64,000 nt of DNA, from positions 1-64,000 of the forward strand of contig QOZS01000028.1 in assembly GCA_003576705.1 (NCBI GenBank), written 5' to 3'. The position numbers and the translations under genes were made by a program. This stretch comes from Desertibaculum subflavum. GTDB taxonomy: Bacteria; Pseudomonadota; Alphaproteobacteria; Ferrovibrionales; Ferrovibrionaceae. Positions 24,536-34,780 of this stretch are shown piece by piece; positions within the stretch are counted from its first letter, which is position 1, and the number at the start of each line of letters is the position of its first letter. Under the pieces are notes generated by a model, which worked only from the letters and a program-made list of their open reading frames with translations, was not told where the DNA came from and searched no databases.

Positions 24536-24908
24536 CCCCCTTGGAACAATTCCAGGCAAGAAGTCGTGAGCGATTCGGGCGCCGCCGCCGGGCGCCGGGC
24601 CGCGGCACGGCGCCGCGCTCGAGGCGGGTTGGTAACTTCGCGTTAACCACAACCCGGCGCGAGTCGTTTCCGGAACGTCCCGGGCTCGCGTCTAGATGTT
24701 GTGCCGAGGGGGCCGGGTATCGAGGGCGCGGCGGCGTCGCGTCGCACCGTATGATGTTGCGCGCGCGAAAGGCGCGTGATAATTCCCGCGCCGTCTTCGG
24801 GGCGGGGTAGTCCGGACGCGCGTCTTCGCAGCCGCATCCAGCGGCGCGTGAGTCGATAAAGCCAGTGAGCCCGTCCTACCTGACAGATCATTCGGGAACG
24901 AATTCGAC
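24536..24908. other. Non-coding leader between sRNA promoter and atpH
   Basis: I see no credible gene here. It holds a small dyad (TGGAA-CAA-TTCCA, 24542-24554), a larger imperfect stem-loop (GGGTTG at 24626-24631 with CAACCC at 24650-24655, inner arms around TTCGC), and a weak rightward promoter candidate for the atp operon: TTGCGC (24757-24762) with GATAAT (24778-24783), spacing 15. Short apparent reading frames are compositionally ordinary and lack ribosome-binding sites. Confidence 0.5.
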
Positions 24909-25468
24909 GTGTCCGCCGAACTCTCCACCGTATCCGGCATTGCCGGGCGTTATGCGACAGCGCTGTTCGAGCTGGCGCTGGAATCCAAGTCGCTCGACGT
25001 CGTCGGTCGCGAGCTCGATCGCCTTGGCCGGCTTGTCGACGAGGTTCCCGATCTGAAGCGTCTCGTGCGCAGTCCGCTGGTGCAACGCGACGACCAGCTG
25101 CGCGCCATGACCGCGGTGCTGCGGGCGGCGGGCTTCGGCGAATTGGTGCGCCGGTTCATCGGCGTGGTCACCCGCAACCGTCGCCTGTTCGTGCTGCCGC
25201 AGATGATCCGCGATTTCCGCACCCTGGTCGCGCGGCACAAGGGCGAGACGGTGGCGCGCGTGGTCGCGGCGACGCCGCTCTCCGACCGTCAGGTCGATCA
25301 GTTGAAGAGCGCCTTGAAGGAGGCGCTGAAGCGCGACGTCGCGGTCGACGTCGCGGTGGATCCCGCCCTGATCGGCGGGCTTACGGTCAAGGTCGGCTCG
25401 CGCCTGGTTGACGCTTCCGTGCGCTCCAAGCTGCAGTCGCTCAAAGTCGCCATGAAAGGGGTTGCGTG

Positions 25469-25469
<1 letters not shown>
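24909..25469 (+). CDS. atpH: F1F0 ATP synthase delta subunit
   Basis: A 186-residue delta (OSCP) subunit, which links the F1 head to the F0 b-stator. The N-terminal helical domain (GIAGRYATALFELALE) and the C-terminal strand (DPALIGGLTVKVGSRLVDASVRSK) are typical. It starts with GTG and its stop overlaps the atpA start as TGATG, showing translational coupling. First gene of the F1-only operon atpHAGDC, a gene order and split from F0 that is normal in alphaproteobacteria. Confidence 0.93.
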
Positions 25470-26998
<1,529 letters not shown>

Positions 26999-27039
26999 TC
27001 CCCGTAAGCGCCAGCCAGACGAGCGGACGTCCTTAAGCG

Positions 27040-27921
27040 ATGCCCAGCCTCAAATCGCTCCGCCTGCGGATCGCCAGCGTCAAGTCGACGCAGAAGATCA
27101 CCAAGGCGATGAAGATGGTCGCCGCCTCCAAGCTGCGCCGCGCGCAGGAGGCGGCCGAGCAGGCGCGCCCCTATGCCGAGCGCATGGAGCGGATGCTGGT
27201 CTCGCTCGCCGCCAGCCTGCCCAGCGCCGACGACGCGCCGCGGCTGCTCGGCGGCACCGGCAGCGACCAGACGCATCTGCTGGTGGTGGCGACCGGCGAG
27301 CGCGGTCTGTGCGGCGCGTTCAACTCGTCCATCGCGCGCGCCGCGCGGCGCAAGGCGCAGGAGCTGCTGGGTCAGGGCAAGACGGTCAAGATCCTCTGGG
27401 TCGGCCGCAAGGGCCGCGATAACCTGAAGCGCGATCTGGCCCGCAATATCGTCGACGGGTTCGACTTCTCGAAGGTGAAGCGCGTCGGCTTCGTCGAGGC
27501 GGCGCAGGTCTCCGACAAGATCCTCTCCCTGTTCGCGCATGGCGAGTTCGACGTCTGCACCATCTTCTTCAACACCTTCAAGTCGGTCATTTCGCAGGTG
27601 GTGACGGAGCGCCAGCTGATCCCGCTGGCGCTGCCGGAAGCGACGGCGTTGCCGGATCTCGGCGGCGCCATCTACGAGTTCGAGCCGGACGAGACGGAGA
27701 TCCTGGAGCAGCTGCTGCCCCGCAATCTCGCCGTGCAGGTGTTCCGCGCCATGCTGGAGAACAACGCCTCCGAGCAGGGCGCGCGCATGTCGGCCATGGA
27801 CAACGCGACGCGCAATGCGGGCGAGATGATCAACAAGCTGACGCTCGTCTACAACCGCACGCGCCAGGCCATGATCACCAAGGAACTCATCGAGATCATT
27901 TCCGGCGCTGAGGCGGTCTGA
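27040..27921 (+). CDS. atpG: F1F0 ATP synthase gamma subunit
   Basis: A 293-residue gamma subunit, the central rotor shaft. The N-terminal SLKSLRLRIASVKSTQKITK helix and the C-terminal ENNASEQGARMSAMDNATRN helix form the antiparallel coiled coil; the GLCGAFN motif is present. ATG at 27040. It is flanked by atpA and atpD in the standard order. Confidence 0.95.
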   Translation: MPSLKSLRLRIASVKSTQKITKAMKMVAASKLRRAQEAAEQARPYAERMERMLVSLAASLPSADDAPRLLGGTGSDQTHLLVVATGERGLCGAFNSSIARAARRKAQELLGQGKTVKILWVGRKGRDNLKRDLARNIVDGFDFSKVKRVGFVEAAQVSDKILSLFAHGEFDVCTIFFNTFKSVISQVVTERQLIPLALPEATALPDLGGAIYEFEPDETEILEQLLPRNLAVQVFRAMLENNASEQGARMSAMDNATRNAGEMINKLTLVYNRTRQAMITKELIEIISGAEAV

Positions 27922-27954
27922 CCGCCCCCCGGCCCTGACAGGAGCACGACCCAA

Positions 27955-29382
27955 ATGGCCAGCAACGTTGTCGGTAAGATCACCCAGGTCATCGGCGCCG
28001 TGGTGGACGTACAGTTCGAGCAGGGGCAGCTGCCGGCGATCCTGAACTCGCTGCACGTCAAGCTGCCCGGCCGCACCCTGGTGCTGGAAGTGGCGCAGCA
28101 TCTCGGCGAGAGCACGGTCCGCACCGTTGCCATGGATTCGACCGACGGCCTGGTGCGCGGCACCGAGGCGACCGATACCGGCGACGCCATCTCCATGCCG
28201 GTCGGCCCGGAGACCCTGGGCCGCATCCTCAACGTGATCGGCGAGCCGGTCGACGAGCGCGGCCCGGTCAATGCCAAGACCAGCTGGCCGATCCATCGAC
28301 AGGCGCCGAAATTCGAGGACCAGTCGACCGAGCAGCAGATCCTGGTCACCGGCATCAAATGCGTCGACCTGCTGGCGCCCTACGCCAAGGGCGGCAAGAT
28401 CGGCCTGTTCGGCGGCGCCGGCGTTGGCAAGACCGTGCTGATCATGGAGCTGATCAACAACATCGCGAAGACCCACGGCGGCTACTCGGTGTTCGCCGGC
28501 GTCGGCGAGCGCACCCGCGAGGGCAACGACCTCTATCACGAGATGATCGAATCGGGCGTCATCAAGCTGGACGGCCCGGGCTCCAAGGTGTCGCTGATCT
28601 ACGGTCAGATGAACGAGCCGCCGGGCGCCCGCGCCCGCGTCGCGCTGTCGGGCCTCACCGTCGCGGAGTACTTCCGCGACCAGGAAGGCCAGGACGTGCT
28701 GTTCTTCGTCGACAACATCTTCCGCTTCACCCAGGCGGGCTCGGAAGTGTCGGCGCTGCTCGGCCGCATCCCCTCGGCGGTGGGCTATCAGCCGACCTTG
28801 GCTACCGATATGGGCCAGCTGCAGGAGCGCATCACCTCCACCAACAAGGGCTCGATCACCTCGGTGCAGGCGATCTACGTGCCCGCCGACGACCTGACCG
28901 ATCCGGCGCCGGCGACCTCGTTCGCCCACTTGGACGCGACGACCGTGCTGTCGCGCCAGATCGCCGAGCTCGGCATCTATCCGGCTGTCGATCCGCTCGA
29001 CAGCACCTCGCGCATGCTCGACCCGCGCATCGTCGGCGAGGAGCACTACAAGGTTGCCCGCGAGGTGCAGCGCATCCTGCAGACCTACAAGTCGCTGCAG
29101 GACATCATCGCCATTCTGGGCATGGACGAGCTTTCGGAAGAGGACAAGCTGGTCGTGGCCCGCGCCCGCAAGATCCAGCGCTTCCTGTCGCAGCCCTTCG
29201 ACGTGGCGCAGGTCTTCACCGGCTTCCCCGGCGTGCAGGTGCCGCTCGACCAGACCATCCGCTCGTTCAAGGAGATCTGCGAGGGCAAGCACGACCACCT
29301 GCCGGAATCGGCATTCTACATGGTCGGCACCATCGACGAGGCCATTGCCAAGGCCAAGAAGATGGCGGCCGAGGCGGCCTGA
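27955..29382 (+). CDS. atpD: F1F0 ATP synthase beta subunit
   Basis: A 475-residue catalytic beta subunit. The P-loop GGAGVGKT, the catalytic Glu region VGERTREGNDLYHEM, Walker B VLFFVDNIFRFTQAG, and the DELSEEDKLVV segment (DELSD-like) are intact. It makes ATP from ADP and phosphate on the cytoplasmic F1. ATG at 27955 with AGGAGC upstream; atpC follows after 32 bp. Confidence 0.97.
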   Translation: MASNVVGKITQVIGAVVDVQFEQGQLPAILNSLHVKLPGRTLVLEVAQHLGESTVRTVAMDSTDGLVRGTEATDTGDAISMPVGPETLGRILNVIGEPVDERGPVNAKTSWPIHRQAPKFEDQSTEQQILVTGIKCVDLLAPYAKGGKIGLFGGAGVGKTVLIMELINNIAKTHGGYSVFAGVGERTREGNDLYHEMIESGVIKLDGPGSKVSLIYGQMNEPPGARARVALSGLTVAEYFRDQEGQDVLFFVDNIFRFTQAGSEVSALLGRIPSAVGYQPTLATDMGQLQERITSTNKGSITSVQAIYVPADDLTDPAPATSFAHLDATTVLSRQIAELGIYPAVDPLDSTSRMLDPRIVGEEHYKVAREVQRILQTYKSLQDIIAILGMDELSEEDKLVVARARKIQRFLSQPFDVAQVFTGFPGVQVPLDQTIRSFKEICEGKHDHLPESAFYMVGTIDEAIAKAKKMAAEAA

Positions 29383-29414
29383 GCTTAGGTTAGGGGCCGG
29401 ATCGGAGAGCGGAC

Positions 29415-29828
29415 GTGGCCGACAAGGTGACATTCGAATTGGTCTCGCCGGAGCGCGTCCTGCTCTCGGTTGAGGCCGAGATGGTGGTGGTGCCGGGCTC
29501 GGAGGGCGATTTCGCCGTCCTGGCGGGACATCAGCCGACCATATCCGCGCTGCGCCCCGGCTCGATCGACGTCTACGAAGCGGGCGATCGCATCTCCAGC
29601 CGGATCTTCGTCGCCGGCGGCTTGGCGGAGGTCTCGCTCGACCGCCTGACCGTCCTGGCCGAGGCGGCCGAGCGGTTCGAGAGCGTCGACCGTGCCGCGC
29701 TGGGCCAGCGCATCGCCGAGGCGACGGAGGCGATCGAGGATGCCGGCGCCGACGAAGTGAAGCGCGACGCGGCCGAGACTCGCCTCGCCTACCTGCAGCA
29801 CATCGTCGAAACCAACACGGTTAACTGA
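29415..29828 (+). CDS. atpC: F1F0 ATP synthase epsilon subunit
   Basis: A 137-residue epsilon subunit. The N-terminal beta-sandwich (FELVSPERVLLSVEAEMVVV, GSEGDFAVLAGHQPTI) is well conserved, followed by a short two-helix C-terminal part that in this family modulates ATP hydrolysis. GTG start at 29415 after GGAGAGCGGAC. Last gene of the atp operon. Confidence 0.93.
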   Translation: MADKVTFELVSPERVLLSVEAEMVVVPGSEGDFAVLAGHQPTISALRPGSIDVYEAGDRISSRIFVAGGLAEVSLDRLTVLAEAAERFESVDRAALGQRIAEATEAIEDAGADEVKRDAAETRLAYLQHIVETNTVN

Positions 29829-29862
29829 GCGTTAAGCAAGCCGACCTTAAAGGGGGACCAGG

Positions 29863-30534
29863 ATGCTTATCGCTCACGCGACTCGGACTCTGAGTCTGAC
29901 TCTGGCCCTGGTGCTCGGCATCGGGATCCAGGCCCACGCCGCCGATCCCGCCGCCGCCGAAGCCGAGAAGCTGGCCCGGATCGCCCCCGCCGCTGCGCCG
30001 GCCATCCGCGCCGACCGCATCGTGCCGCTGCTCCGCACCAAGCTCTGGCTCGACCGTGCGACCTGGGAGACGCCGCCGGACGCCATGCCGTCGCACCAGC
30101 CGCTCACCGACTCGCTCTTCATCGTCTTCGCCGAGGATACCGGCCTGATGGTGCGCCCGCTGGTGCAGCGGGAGGTCAGGGCGCTGGGCCTGGCGCCGGC
30201 CGACCTGCGGCGGCTTGCCGTCGCCAACCTGCGCCAGATGCTGCCGGCGCCGGAAGTGAAGCGCACCGGCGGCGCCAAACTCGTCATCACGCCGACCGGC
30301 TATGGCGCGAGCCGCATCCTGCTGGACGAGTTCTGGCGCGAGCAGCGCTTCCGGGGCGAGCCGGTCTTCGCACTGGCGACGCACGACATGATCGTGGTGG
30401 CCGACAGCACCGACCCGCAGGCGATGGAGACCGCCAAATCGGTCGCCGGCAATTTCTTCAAGAGCTATCCCTTCGCCATCTCCGGCGCGCTCTTCGTCCG
30501 CCGCGGCGATCAGTTCACCAGCTATCCACGCTAA
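29863..30534 (+). CDS. Secreted DUF1444-like hypothetical protein
   Basis: A 223-residue exported protein. A signal peptide (LTLALVLGIGIQAHA) precedes an Ala/Glu-rich segment and a domain resembling DUF1444 proteins (FIVFAEDTGLMVRPL, ALATHDMIVVADS, FFKSYPFAISGALFVRRG). No catalytic motif is evident. ATG at 29863 with AGGGGGACC upstream, 34 bp after atpC; it may be read through from the atp operon. It converges on the dehydrogenase gene 6 bp away. Confidence 0.7.
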   Translation: MLIAHATRTLSLTLALVLGIGIQAHAADPAAAEAEKLARIAPAAAPAIRADRIVPLLRTKLWLDRATWETPPDAMPSHQPLTDSLFIVFAEDTGLMVRPLVQREVRALGLAPADLRRLAVANLRQMLPAPEVKRTGGAKLVITPTGYGASRILLDEFWREQRFRGEPVFALATHDMIVVADSTDPQAMETAKSVAGNFFKSYPFAISGALFVRRGDQFTSYPR

Positions 30535-30540
30535 TCGTCG

Positions 30541-31518
30541 TCAGCGCGCCACGAAGCCCGGGCCGTTGAGCAGGCGGAGCGGCTTGCCGTCGAGCCAGGC
30601 CAGGATGTTCTCGATGCTGTCGTTGTAGAACAGCTGCAGCGTGTCGTCGGTGACATAGCCGAGATGCGGCGTCAGCACGACATTGTCGAGCCGGCGTATC
30701 GGATGGTCCGGCGGCAGCGGCTCCTCGCCATAGACGTCGAGACCGGCGCCGGCGATCCGCTTTTGCTGCAAGGCCTCGAGCAGCGCCGCCTCGTCCACGA
30801 TCGGCCCGCGCGCGGTGTTGATCAGCCAGGCGGTCGGCTTCATCAGGCCGAGCTCGCGCGCGCCGACCAGGCCGCGGCTCCGCTCGCCCAGCACGACATG
30901 GATGCTGACCACGTCGGAGGTGCGGAACAGCTCGTCCTTGTCGACCCGCGTGGCGCCGGCCTCGGCGGCCTTCTCAGGCGTCAGGTTCGGGCTCCAGGCC
31001 ACCACCTCCATGGCGAAGGCACGGGCGATCTCGGCGACGCGGCGCCCCAGCCGGCCGAGGCCGACAAGGCCCAGCCGGCGGCCGTGCAGGGTCATGCCGA
31101 CGGTGTTCTGCCAGGTGCCTTCGCGCATCTTCCGGCTCTCGAAGGCGATATGCCGCATGCCGGCCAGCATCAGGCCGAAGGTCAGCTCCGGCGTGCCCTG
31201 GTGGCCATGCGGCTCCGGCCGCGTGCAGGAGACCGGGATGCCGCGCGCATTGACGGCCGCATAGTCGATGGTGCGGTTGTGCGGCCCCGTCGCGGCGATG
31301 AATTTGAGGTTGGGCAGCCGCTCGATCAGGGCCGCCGGCATCGCCATGCGCTCGCGCAGCAGCACCACCGCGTCGAACGGCTGCAGCTCGCGCGCCGCCT
31401 CATCCGGCACCTTCAGGTGGCGGTCGAACACGGTGACCTCGGCCTGCGCCTTGACCTTCGACCAGTCGGCGAAGCGGAGCGCGAAGTTCTGATAGTCGTC
31501 CAGGATGGCGATCTTCAT
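30541..31518 (-). CDS. D-isomer-specific 2-hydroxyacid dehydrogenase
   Basis: A 325-residue NAD-dependent dehydrogenase of the phosphoglycerate/formate dehydrogenase family. It has the Rossmann GLGRLGRRV, the substrate Arg in LINTARGPIVDE, the Glu of YGEEPLP and the catalytic His of TPHLGYVT. The ATG at 31518 is preferred over longer frames because MKIAILDDYQN is a typical N-terminus and GAGGGG lies upstream. It is divergent from the proX-like gene (42 bp). The substrate (glycerate, glyoxylate/hydroxypyruvate or other) cannot be assigned. Confidence 0.88.
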   Translation of the reverse strand: MKIAILDDYQNFALRFADWSKVKAQAEVTVFDRHLKVPDEAARELQPFDAVVLLRERMAMPAALIERLPNLKFIAATGPHNRTIDYAAVNARGIPVSCTRPEPHGHQGTPELTFGLMLAGMRHIAFESRKMREGTWQNTVGMTLHGRRLGLVGLGRLGRRVAEIARAFAMEVVAWSPNLTPEKAAEAGATRVDKDELFRTSDVVSIHVVLGERSRGLVGARELGLMKPTAWLINTARGPIVDEAALLEALQQKRIAGAGLDVYGEEPLPPDHPIRRLDNVVLTPHLGYVTDDTLQLFYNDSIENILAWLDGKPLRLLNGPGFVAR

Positions 31519-31560
31519 GCGGCGTTTCCCCTCGGCGTTTCTGCCAGTATACGTCGGCCC

Positions 31561-32076
31561 ATGCAGGACGCGCCCCAGATCCCGCCGGCCGAGGCCCGGC
31601 TGATCCAGTTTCTCGACAGCCTCGGCATCGCCAGCACCACGCGGCGGCACCCCCCGGTGCACACTGTGGAGGAGGCCAAGGCGCTGCGCGGCAACATCCC
31701 GGGCGCCCATTGCAAGAACCTGTTCCTGAAGGACAAGAAGGACCAGCTCTGGCTGGTGGTGGCGCTGGAGGAGTGCCCCGTCGATCTCAAGTCGCTGGAC
31801 AAGCGGATCGGCGCCGCCCGGCTCTCCTTCGGCAAGGCAGAGCTGCTGCGCGAGGTGCTGGGGGTGGAACCGGGCTCGGTCACGCCCTTCGCGCTGCTGA
31901 ACGACCGCGAGCGCCGGGTGCGGGTGGTGCTGGACCGGGGGATGATGGCGATGCGCCCGCTCAACTATCATCCCATGCACAATGCTGCCACGACCACGAT
32001 CCAGCCCGAGGATCTGCTGCGCTTTCTTGCCGCGACGGGGCACGAGCCGCTGACTATCGACCTTGCCGGCGCCTGA
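31561..32076 (+). CDS. proX: ProX/YbaK-like prolyl-tRNA editing protein
   Basis: A 171-residue free-standing editing domain of the YbaK/ProX (INS) family. It removes mischarged Ala, or a related amino acid, from tRNA-Pro in trans. HCKNLFLKDKK contains the key Lys, and GSVTPFALLND and the C-terminal NYHPMHNAATTTI are family motifs. ATG at 31561; no strong ribosome-binding site is visible. It is followed by the thioredoxin gene after 79 bp. Confidence 0.88.
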   Translation: MQDAPQIPPAEARLIQFLDSLGIASTTRRHPPVHTVEEAKALRGNIPGAHCKNLFLKDKKDQLWLVVALEECPVDLKSLDKRIGAARLSFGKAELLREVLGVEPGSVTPFALLNDRERRVRVVLDRGMMAMRPLNYHPMHNAATTTIQPEDLLRFLAATGHEPLTIDLAGA

Positions 32077-32155
32077 AGCCCGCTTGCATCCCTGGGAATC
32101 GACGCCATTTCTAGGCTACCATCCCACCTGAATTGCGAGATCCGAGGAACGCCAG

Positions 32156-33076
32156 ATGCAGCCCAATCCCGCCGAGACCGGCGCCGTGCCGACCGACGGC
32201 CTGATCAAGGACGCCGACATCACCACGTTCATGAACGACGTGGTCAATGCGTCCCTGCAGACCCCCGTCATGGTCGATTTCTGGGCCCCCTGGTGCGGGC
32301 CGTGCAAGACATTGACCCCGATCCTGGAAAAGGTGGTCACGGCGGCCGGCGGCAAGGTGAAGCTGGTCAAGGTGAACATCGACGATCCGAAGAACCAGCC
32401 GCTGGCCCAGCAGATGCGGATCAGCTCGATCCCGGCCGTCTATGCCTTCAAGCGCGGCCAGCCGGTGGACGGGTTCATGGGCGCGCTGCCGGAAAGCCAG
32501 GTGAAGCAGTTCGTCGCCCAGCTGATCGGCGGCGCCGTCGGCCCGACGCCGGCGGAGGCGCTGCTAGCCGAGGCCAAGGCGGCGCTGGAGCAGGGCGACG
32601 CCCCGACCGCGCAGGAGATCTTCCAGGAGCTGCTGCAGATCGACCCGGCGAGCCCGGATGCGCTGGCCGGTCTTGCCAAAATGGCGATCGAGGCGGGCGA
32701 ATTCGATGCGGCGCGCGAGCTGCTCGACAAGGTGCGCTCCGAGCACGGCAAGCATGCCGAGGTGCAGAGCGCGCGGGCGGCGCTCGACGTGGCCGAGCAG
32801 GCCACCCGCAATGCCGGCCCCGTGGGCGAGCTGCGCGCCAAGGTGGCCGAGAACCCGGCCGACCACCAGTCGCGCTTCGACCTCGCCATGGCGCTCTATG
32901 CCGCCGGCGAGCGCGCGGCGGCGGTCGACGAGCTCCTGGAGGTCGTGCGCCGCGACCGCAAATGGAACGACGACGGCGCCAGGAAGCAGCTGGTGCAGTT
33001 CTTCGAGGCGATGGGCTTCAACGACCCGCTCTCGGTGGACGGGCGCAAGCGCCTGTCGCAGCTCCTGTTCCGCTGA
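32156..33076 (+). CDS. ybbN: Thioredoxin-TPR co-chaperone (CnoX/YbbN-like)
   Basis: A 306-residue protein. The N-terminal thioredoxin domain carries WCGPC (Cys47, Cys50); after residue ~135 come TPR-like helices (APTAQEIFQELLQIDPASPD). This is the YbbN/CnoX architecture, a redox-linked holdase that hands clients to GroEL and DnaK. The CGPC active site is kept, as in the alphaproteobacterial forms, whereas E. coli YbbN has SxxC. ATG at 32156 with CGAGGAAC upstream. It heads a six-gene run of closely spaced or overlapping genes. Confidence 0.88.
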   Translation: MQPNPAETGAVPTDGLIKDADITTFMNDVVNASLQTPVMVDFWAPWCGPCKTLTPILEKVVTAAGGKVKLVKVNIDDPKNQPLAQQMRISSIPAVYAFKRGQPVDGFMGALPESQVKQFVAQLIGGAVGPTPAEALLAEAKAALEQGDAPTAQEIFQELLQIDPASPDALAGLAKMAIEAGEFDAARELLDKVRSEHGKHAEVQSARAALDVAEQATRNAGPVGELRAKVAENPADHQSRFDLAMALYAAGERAAAVDELLEVVRRDRKWNDDGARKQLVQFFEAMGFNDPLSVDGRKRLSQLLFR

Positions 33077-33086
33077 GCGGCGACAC

Positions 33087-33761
33087 GTGAGCCGCGACAC
33101 GCGCATTCCGGGCTTCGAGGAGCTGCCGCGGGCGCTGCCGATCTTTCCGCTCGCCGGCGCGCTGCTGCTGCCGAGCGCGCCGCTGCCGCTCAACATCTTC
33201 GAGCCGCGCTACCTCGCCATGACGCGCGACGTGCTGGGCAGCCACCGCCTGATCGGCATGGTGCAGCCGACCGATCCCGCGGCGGAAGGCAAGCACCCCG
33301 AGACCTACCGCATCGGCTGCGTCGGCAAGGTCGTTCGCTTCGAGGAGACCAACGACAACCGTTTCCTGATCATGCTGCTCGGGGTCGTCCGCTTCGAGGT
33401 GATCGAGGAGCTGGATGTGACCACGCCCTACCGTCAGGTGGTCGCGAGCTATGGAAGCTTCCGGGGCGATCTGACCGACGAGGATCCGACCGCCGAGAAG
33501 GTCGACCGCGCCGGATTCATCGCGGCGTTCAAGAGCTACAGCGACCGGCTCGGCCTGAAGGCGAACTGGGACGAGGTGGACAAGGCGCCGGTGGCGCCGC
33601 TGGTCAACGCGCTGGCGGTCGCCTGCCCGTTCGAACCGAGCGAGAAGCAGGCGCTGCTGGAGGCGCGGGACCTCGCGGCGCGCGCCGAAGCCATGCTCGT
33701 CATGATGCGCATGGCCGATGGGCCGCATCAGCCCGGCGGCAAGCGGCCGACTTTGCAGTAG
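33087..33761 (+). CDS. LON peptidase substrate-binding domain protein
   Basis: A 224-residue protein matching the N-terminal substrate-binding domain of Lon protease (LPIFPLAGALLLPSAPLPLNIFEPRY, here quoted in part as the P-L-N-IFEPRY signature; later MVQPTD and GCVGKVVRFEE). There is no AAA+ or protease domain. Stand-alone Lon-N proteins are common in alphaproteobacteria, often next to this thioredoxin; their role in protein quality control is inferred. The GTG at 33087 is 10 bp after the thioredoxin stop and is the only start that fits the domain boundary. Confidence 0.85.
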   Translation: MSRDTRIPGFEELPRALPIFPLAGALLLPSAPLPLNIFEPRYLAMTRDVLGSHRLIGMVQPTDPAAEGKHPETYRIGCVGKVVRFEETNDNRFLIMLLGVVRFEVIEELDVTTPYRQVVASYGSFRGDLTDEDPTAEKVDRAGFIAAFKSYSDRLGLKANWDEVDKAPVAPLVNALAVACPFEPSEKQALLEARDLAARAEAMLVMMRMADGPHQPGGKRPTLQ

Positions 33762-33771
33762 GCGGATCTCG

Positions 33772-33999
33772 ATGGGGATGGCGATGGCCGATCAGCCGGC
33801 TTGGCAGAGCGTGGACCCGAAGCTCTTGGAGATCCTGGTCTGTCCGGTGACGCACGAGACCTTGAGCTATGACCGCGAGCGGCAGGAGCTGGTCGCGGTG
33901 AAGGCGCGCCTCGCCTATCCGATCCGCGACGGCATACCGATCATGCTGCGCGAGGAAGCGCGCCATCTCGACGAGCCGGCGCCCCCGGCCGGGACATGA
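33772..33999 (+). CDS. Trm112-family zinc-ribbon-like protein
   Basis: A 75-residue Trm112/UPF0434 family protein (VDPKLLEILVCPVTHETL, LAYPIRDGIPIMLREEAR). In eukaryotes and archaea such proteins activate methyltransferases; bacterial roles are little known. It has only one Cys of the usual zinc set, so metal binding is doubtful. Starts at 33772, 33778 and 33784 are all possible; the first is chosen for GGCGG upstream. The stop overlaps the next gene as ATGA. Confidence 0.8.
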   Translation: MGMAMADQPAWQSVDPKLLEILVCPVTHETLSYDRERQELVAVKARLAYPIRDGIPIMLREEARHLDEPAPPAGT

Positions 34000-34379
34000 A
34001 CGCGCGCCGCTACGACGCGGCCGGCCGGCCGTTCCCAACCGAGATCCGGTTGCGCAAGGAAGACAAGGTCCTGGATGTCAGCTTCGAGAGCGGCGAGAAG
34101 TTCTCGCTACCCTGCGAGCTGCTGCGCGTCGAGAGCCCCTCGGCGGAAGTGCAGGGCCATGGGCCGGGACAGCGCACGCTGGTCGCCGGCCGGCGGCATG
34201 TGAACATCATCGCCATCGAGGCGGTCGGCAACTACGCCGTGCGGCTGGTCTTCGACGACCTGCATGATACCGGCATCTTCTCCTGGGAATATTTCTACGA
34301 GCTCGGGCTCGACAAGGACGCCAAGTGGCAGGCCTATCTCGACGCGCTGGCGAAGCAGGGCAAGAGCCGCGATCCGTGA
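33996..34379 (+). CDS. DUF971 (gamma-butyrobetaine hydroxylase N-terminal-like) protein
   Basis: A 127-residue protein with the DUF971 fold (PTEIRLRKEDKVLDVSFESG, LPCELLRVESPSAEVQGHGP, VGNYAVRLVFDDLHDTGIFS). Stand-alone forms are linked to iron-sulfur-cluster proteins in some bacteria, but the function is not settled. The ATG overlaps the Trm112 stop by 4 bases, and its own stop overlaps the next GTG, so translation is coupled through this part of the operon. Confidence 0.85.
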   Translation: MNARRYDAAGRPFPTEIRLRKEDKVLDVSFESGEKFSLPCELLRVESPSAEVQGHGPGQRTLVAGRRHVNIIAIEAVGNYAVRLVFDDLHDTGIFSWEYFYELGLDKDAKWQAYLDALAKQGKSRDP

Positions 34380-34780
34380 GCCTGGAGCGCGCCTATCGCG
34401 ACGCCCGTTATGTCGCGGCGCTGCCGGAGGGTGAGGAAGTTTTGGCCGTGGGCCAGGCGAGCGGCGCCCTGGACCGGCTTCTCGCCACGCACGGCGTCGC
34501 GACCGCGGCGCGGCTGACGGCGGCCAATCCCGGCAGCGGCCGCGAGCTGGCGGCGGCGGTCAACGCGGCGGCCAATGAGAAGCTCGCGGCAGACCTCGAT
34601 CGCCTGGGGGACGCGCGGCTTCCCTGCCGCTCCGCCGGGCCGGCCGGCGAGTGGCCGGAGGAGGGTTTCCTCGCGCTCGGCCTCAACCGGGCGGAGGCAG
34701 ATCGCCTCGCGCGACGGTATGGGCAGAAAGGCTATCTCTGGATCGAGGCCGGCCGGCCGGTCGTGCTGGTGATGATGTGA
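34376..34780 (+). CDS. DUF3293-like hypothetical protein
   Basis: A 134-residue protein. SLERAYRDARYVA at the start, AARLTAANPGSGRELAAA..N in the middle and FLALGLNRAEADRLARRYGQ near the end match the DUF3293 pattern; the function is unknown. The GTG start overlaps the DUF971 stop (GTGA), and its own stop overlaps the ATP-grasp start in the same way. A longer in-frame start at 34325 would overlap the previous gene by 55 bp and is rejected. Confidence 0.75.
   Translation: MSLERAYRDARYVAALPEGEEVLAVGQASGALDRLLATHGVATAARLTAANPGSGRELAAAVNAAANEKLAADLDRLGDARLPCRSAGPAGEWPEEGFLALGLNRAEADRLARRYGQKGYLWIEAGRPVVLVMM

Noticed and set aside
24437..24810. Short open frames between the aromatic operon and atpH
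   Set aside because: No ribosome-binding sites, no recognisable products, and they overlap the sRNA candidate's hairpins and promoter.
29829..29862. A terminator after atpC
   Set aside because: No stem-loop was found, so transcription may continue into the secreted-protein gene.
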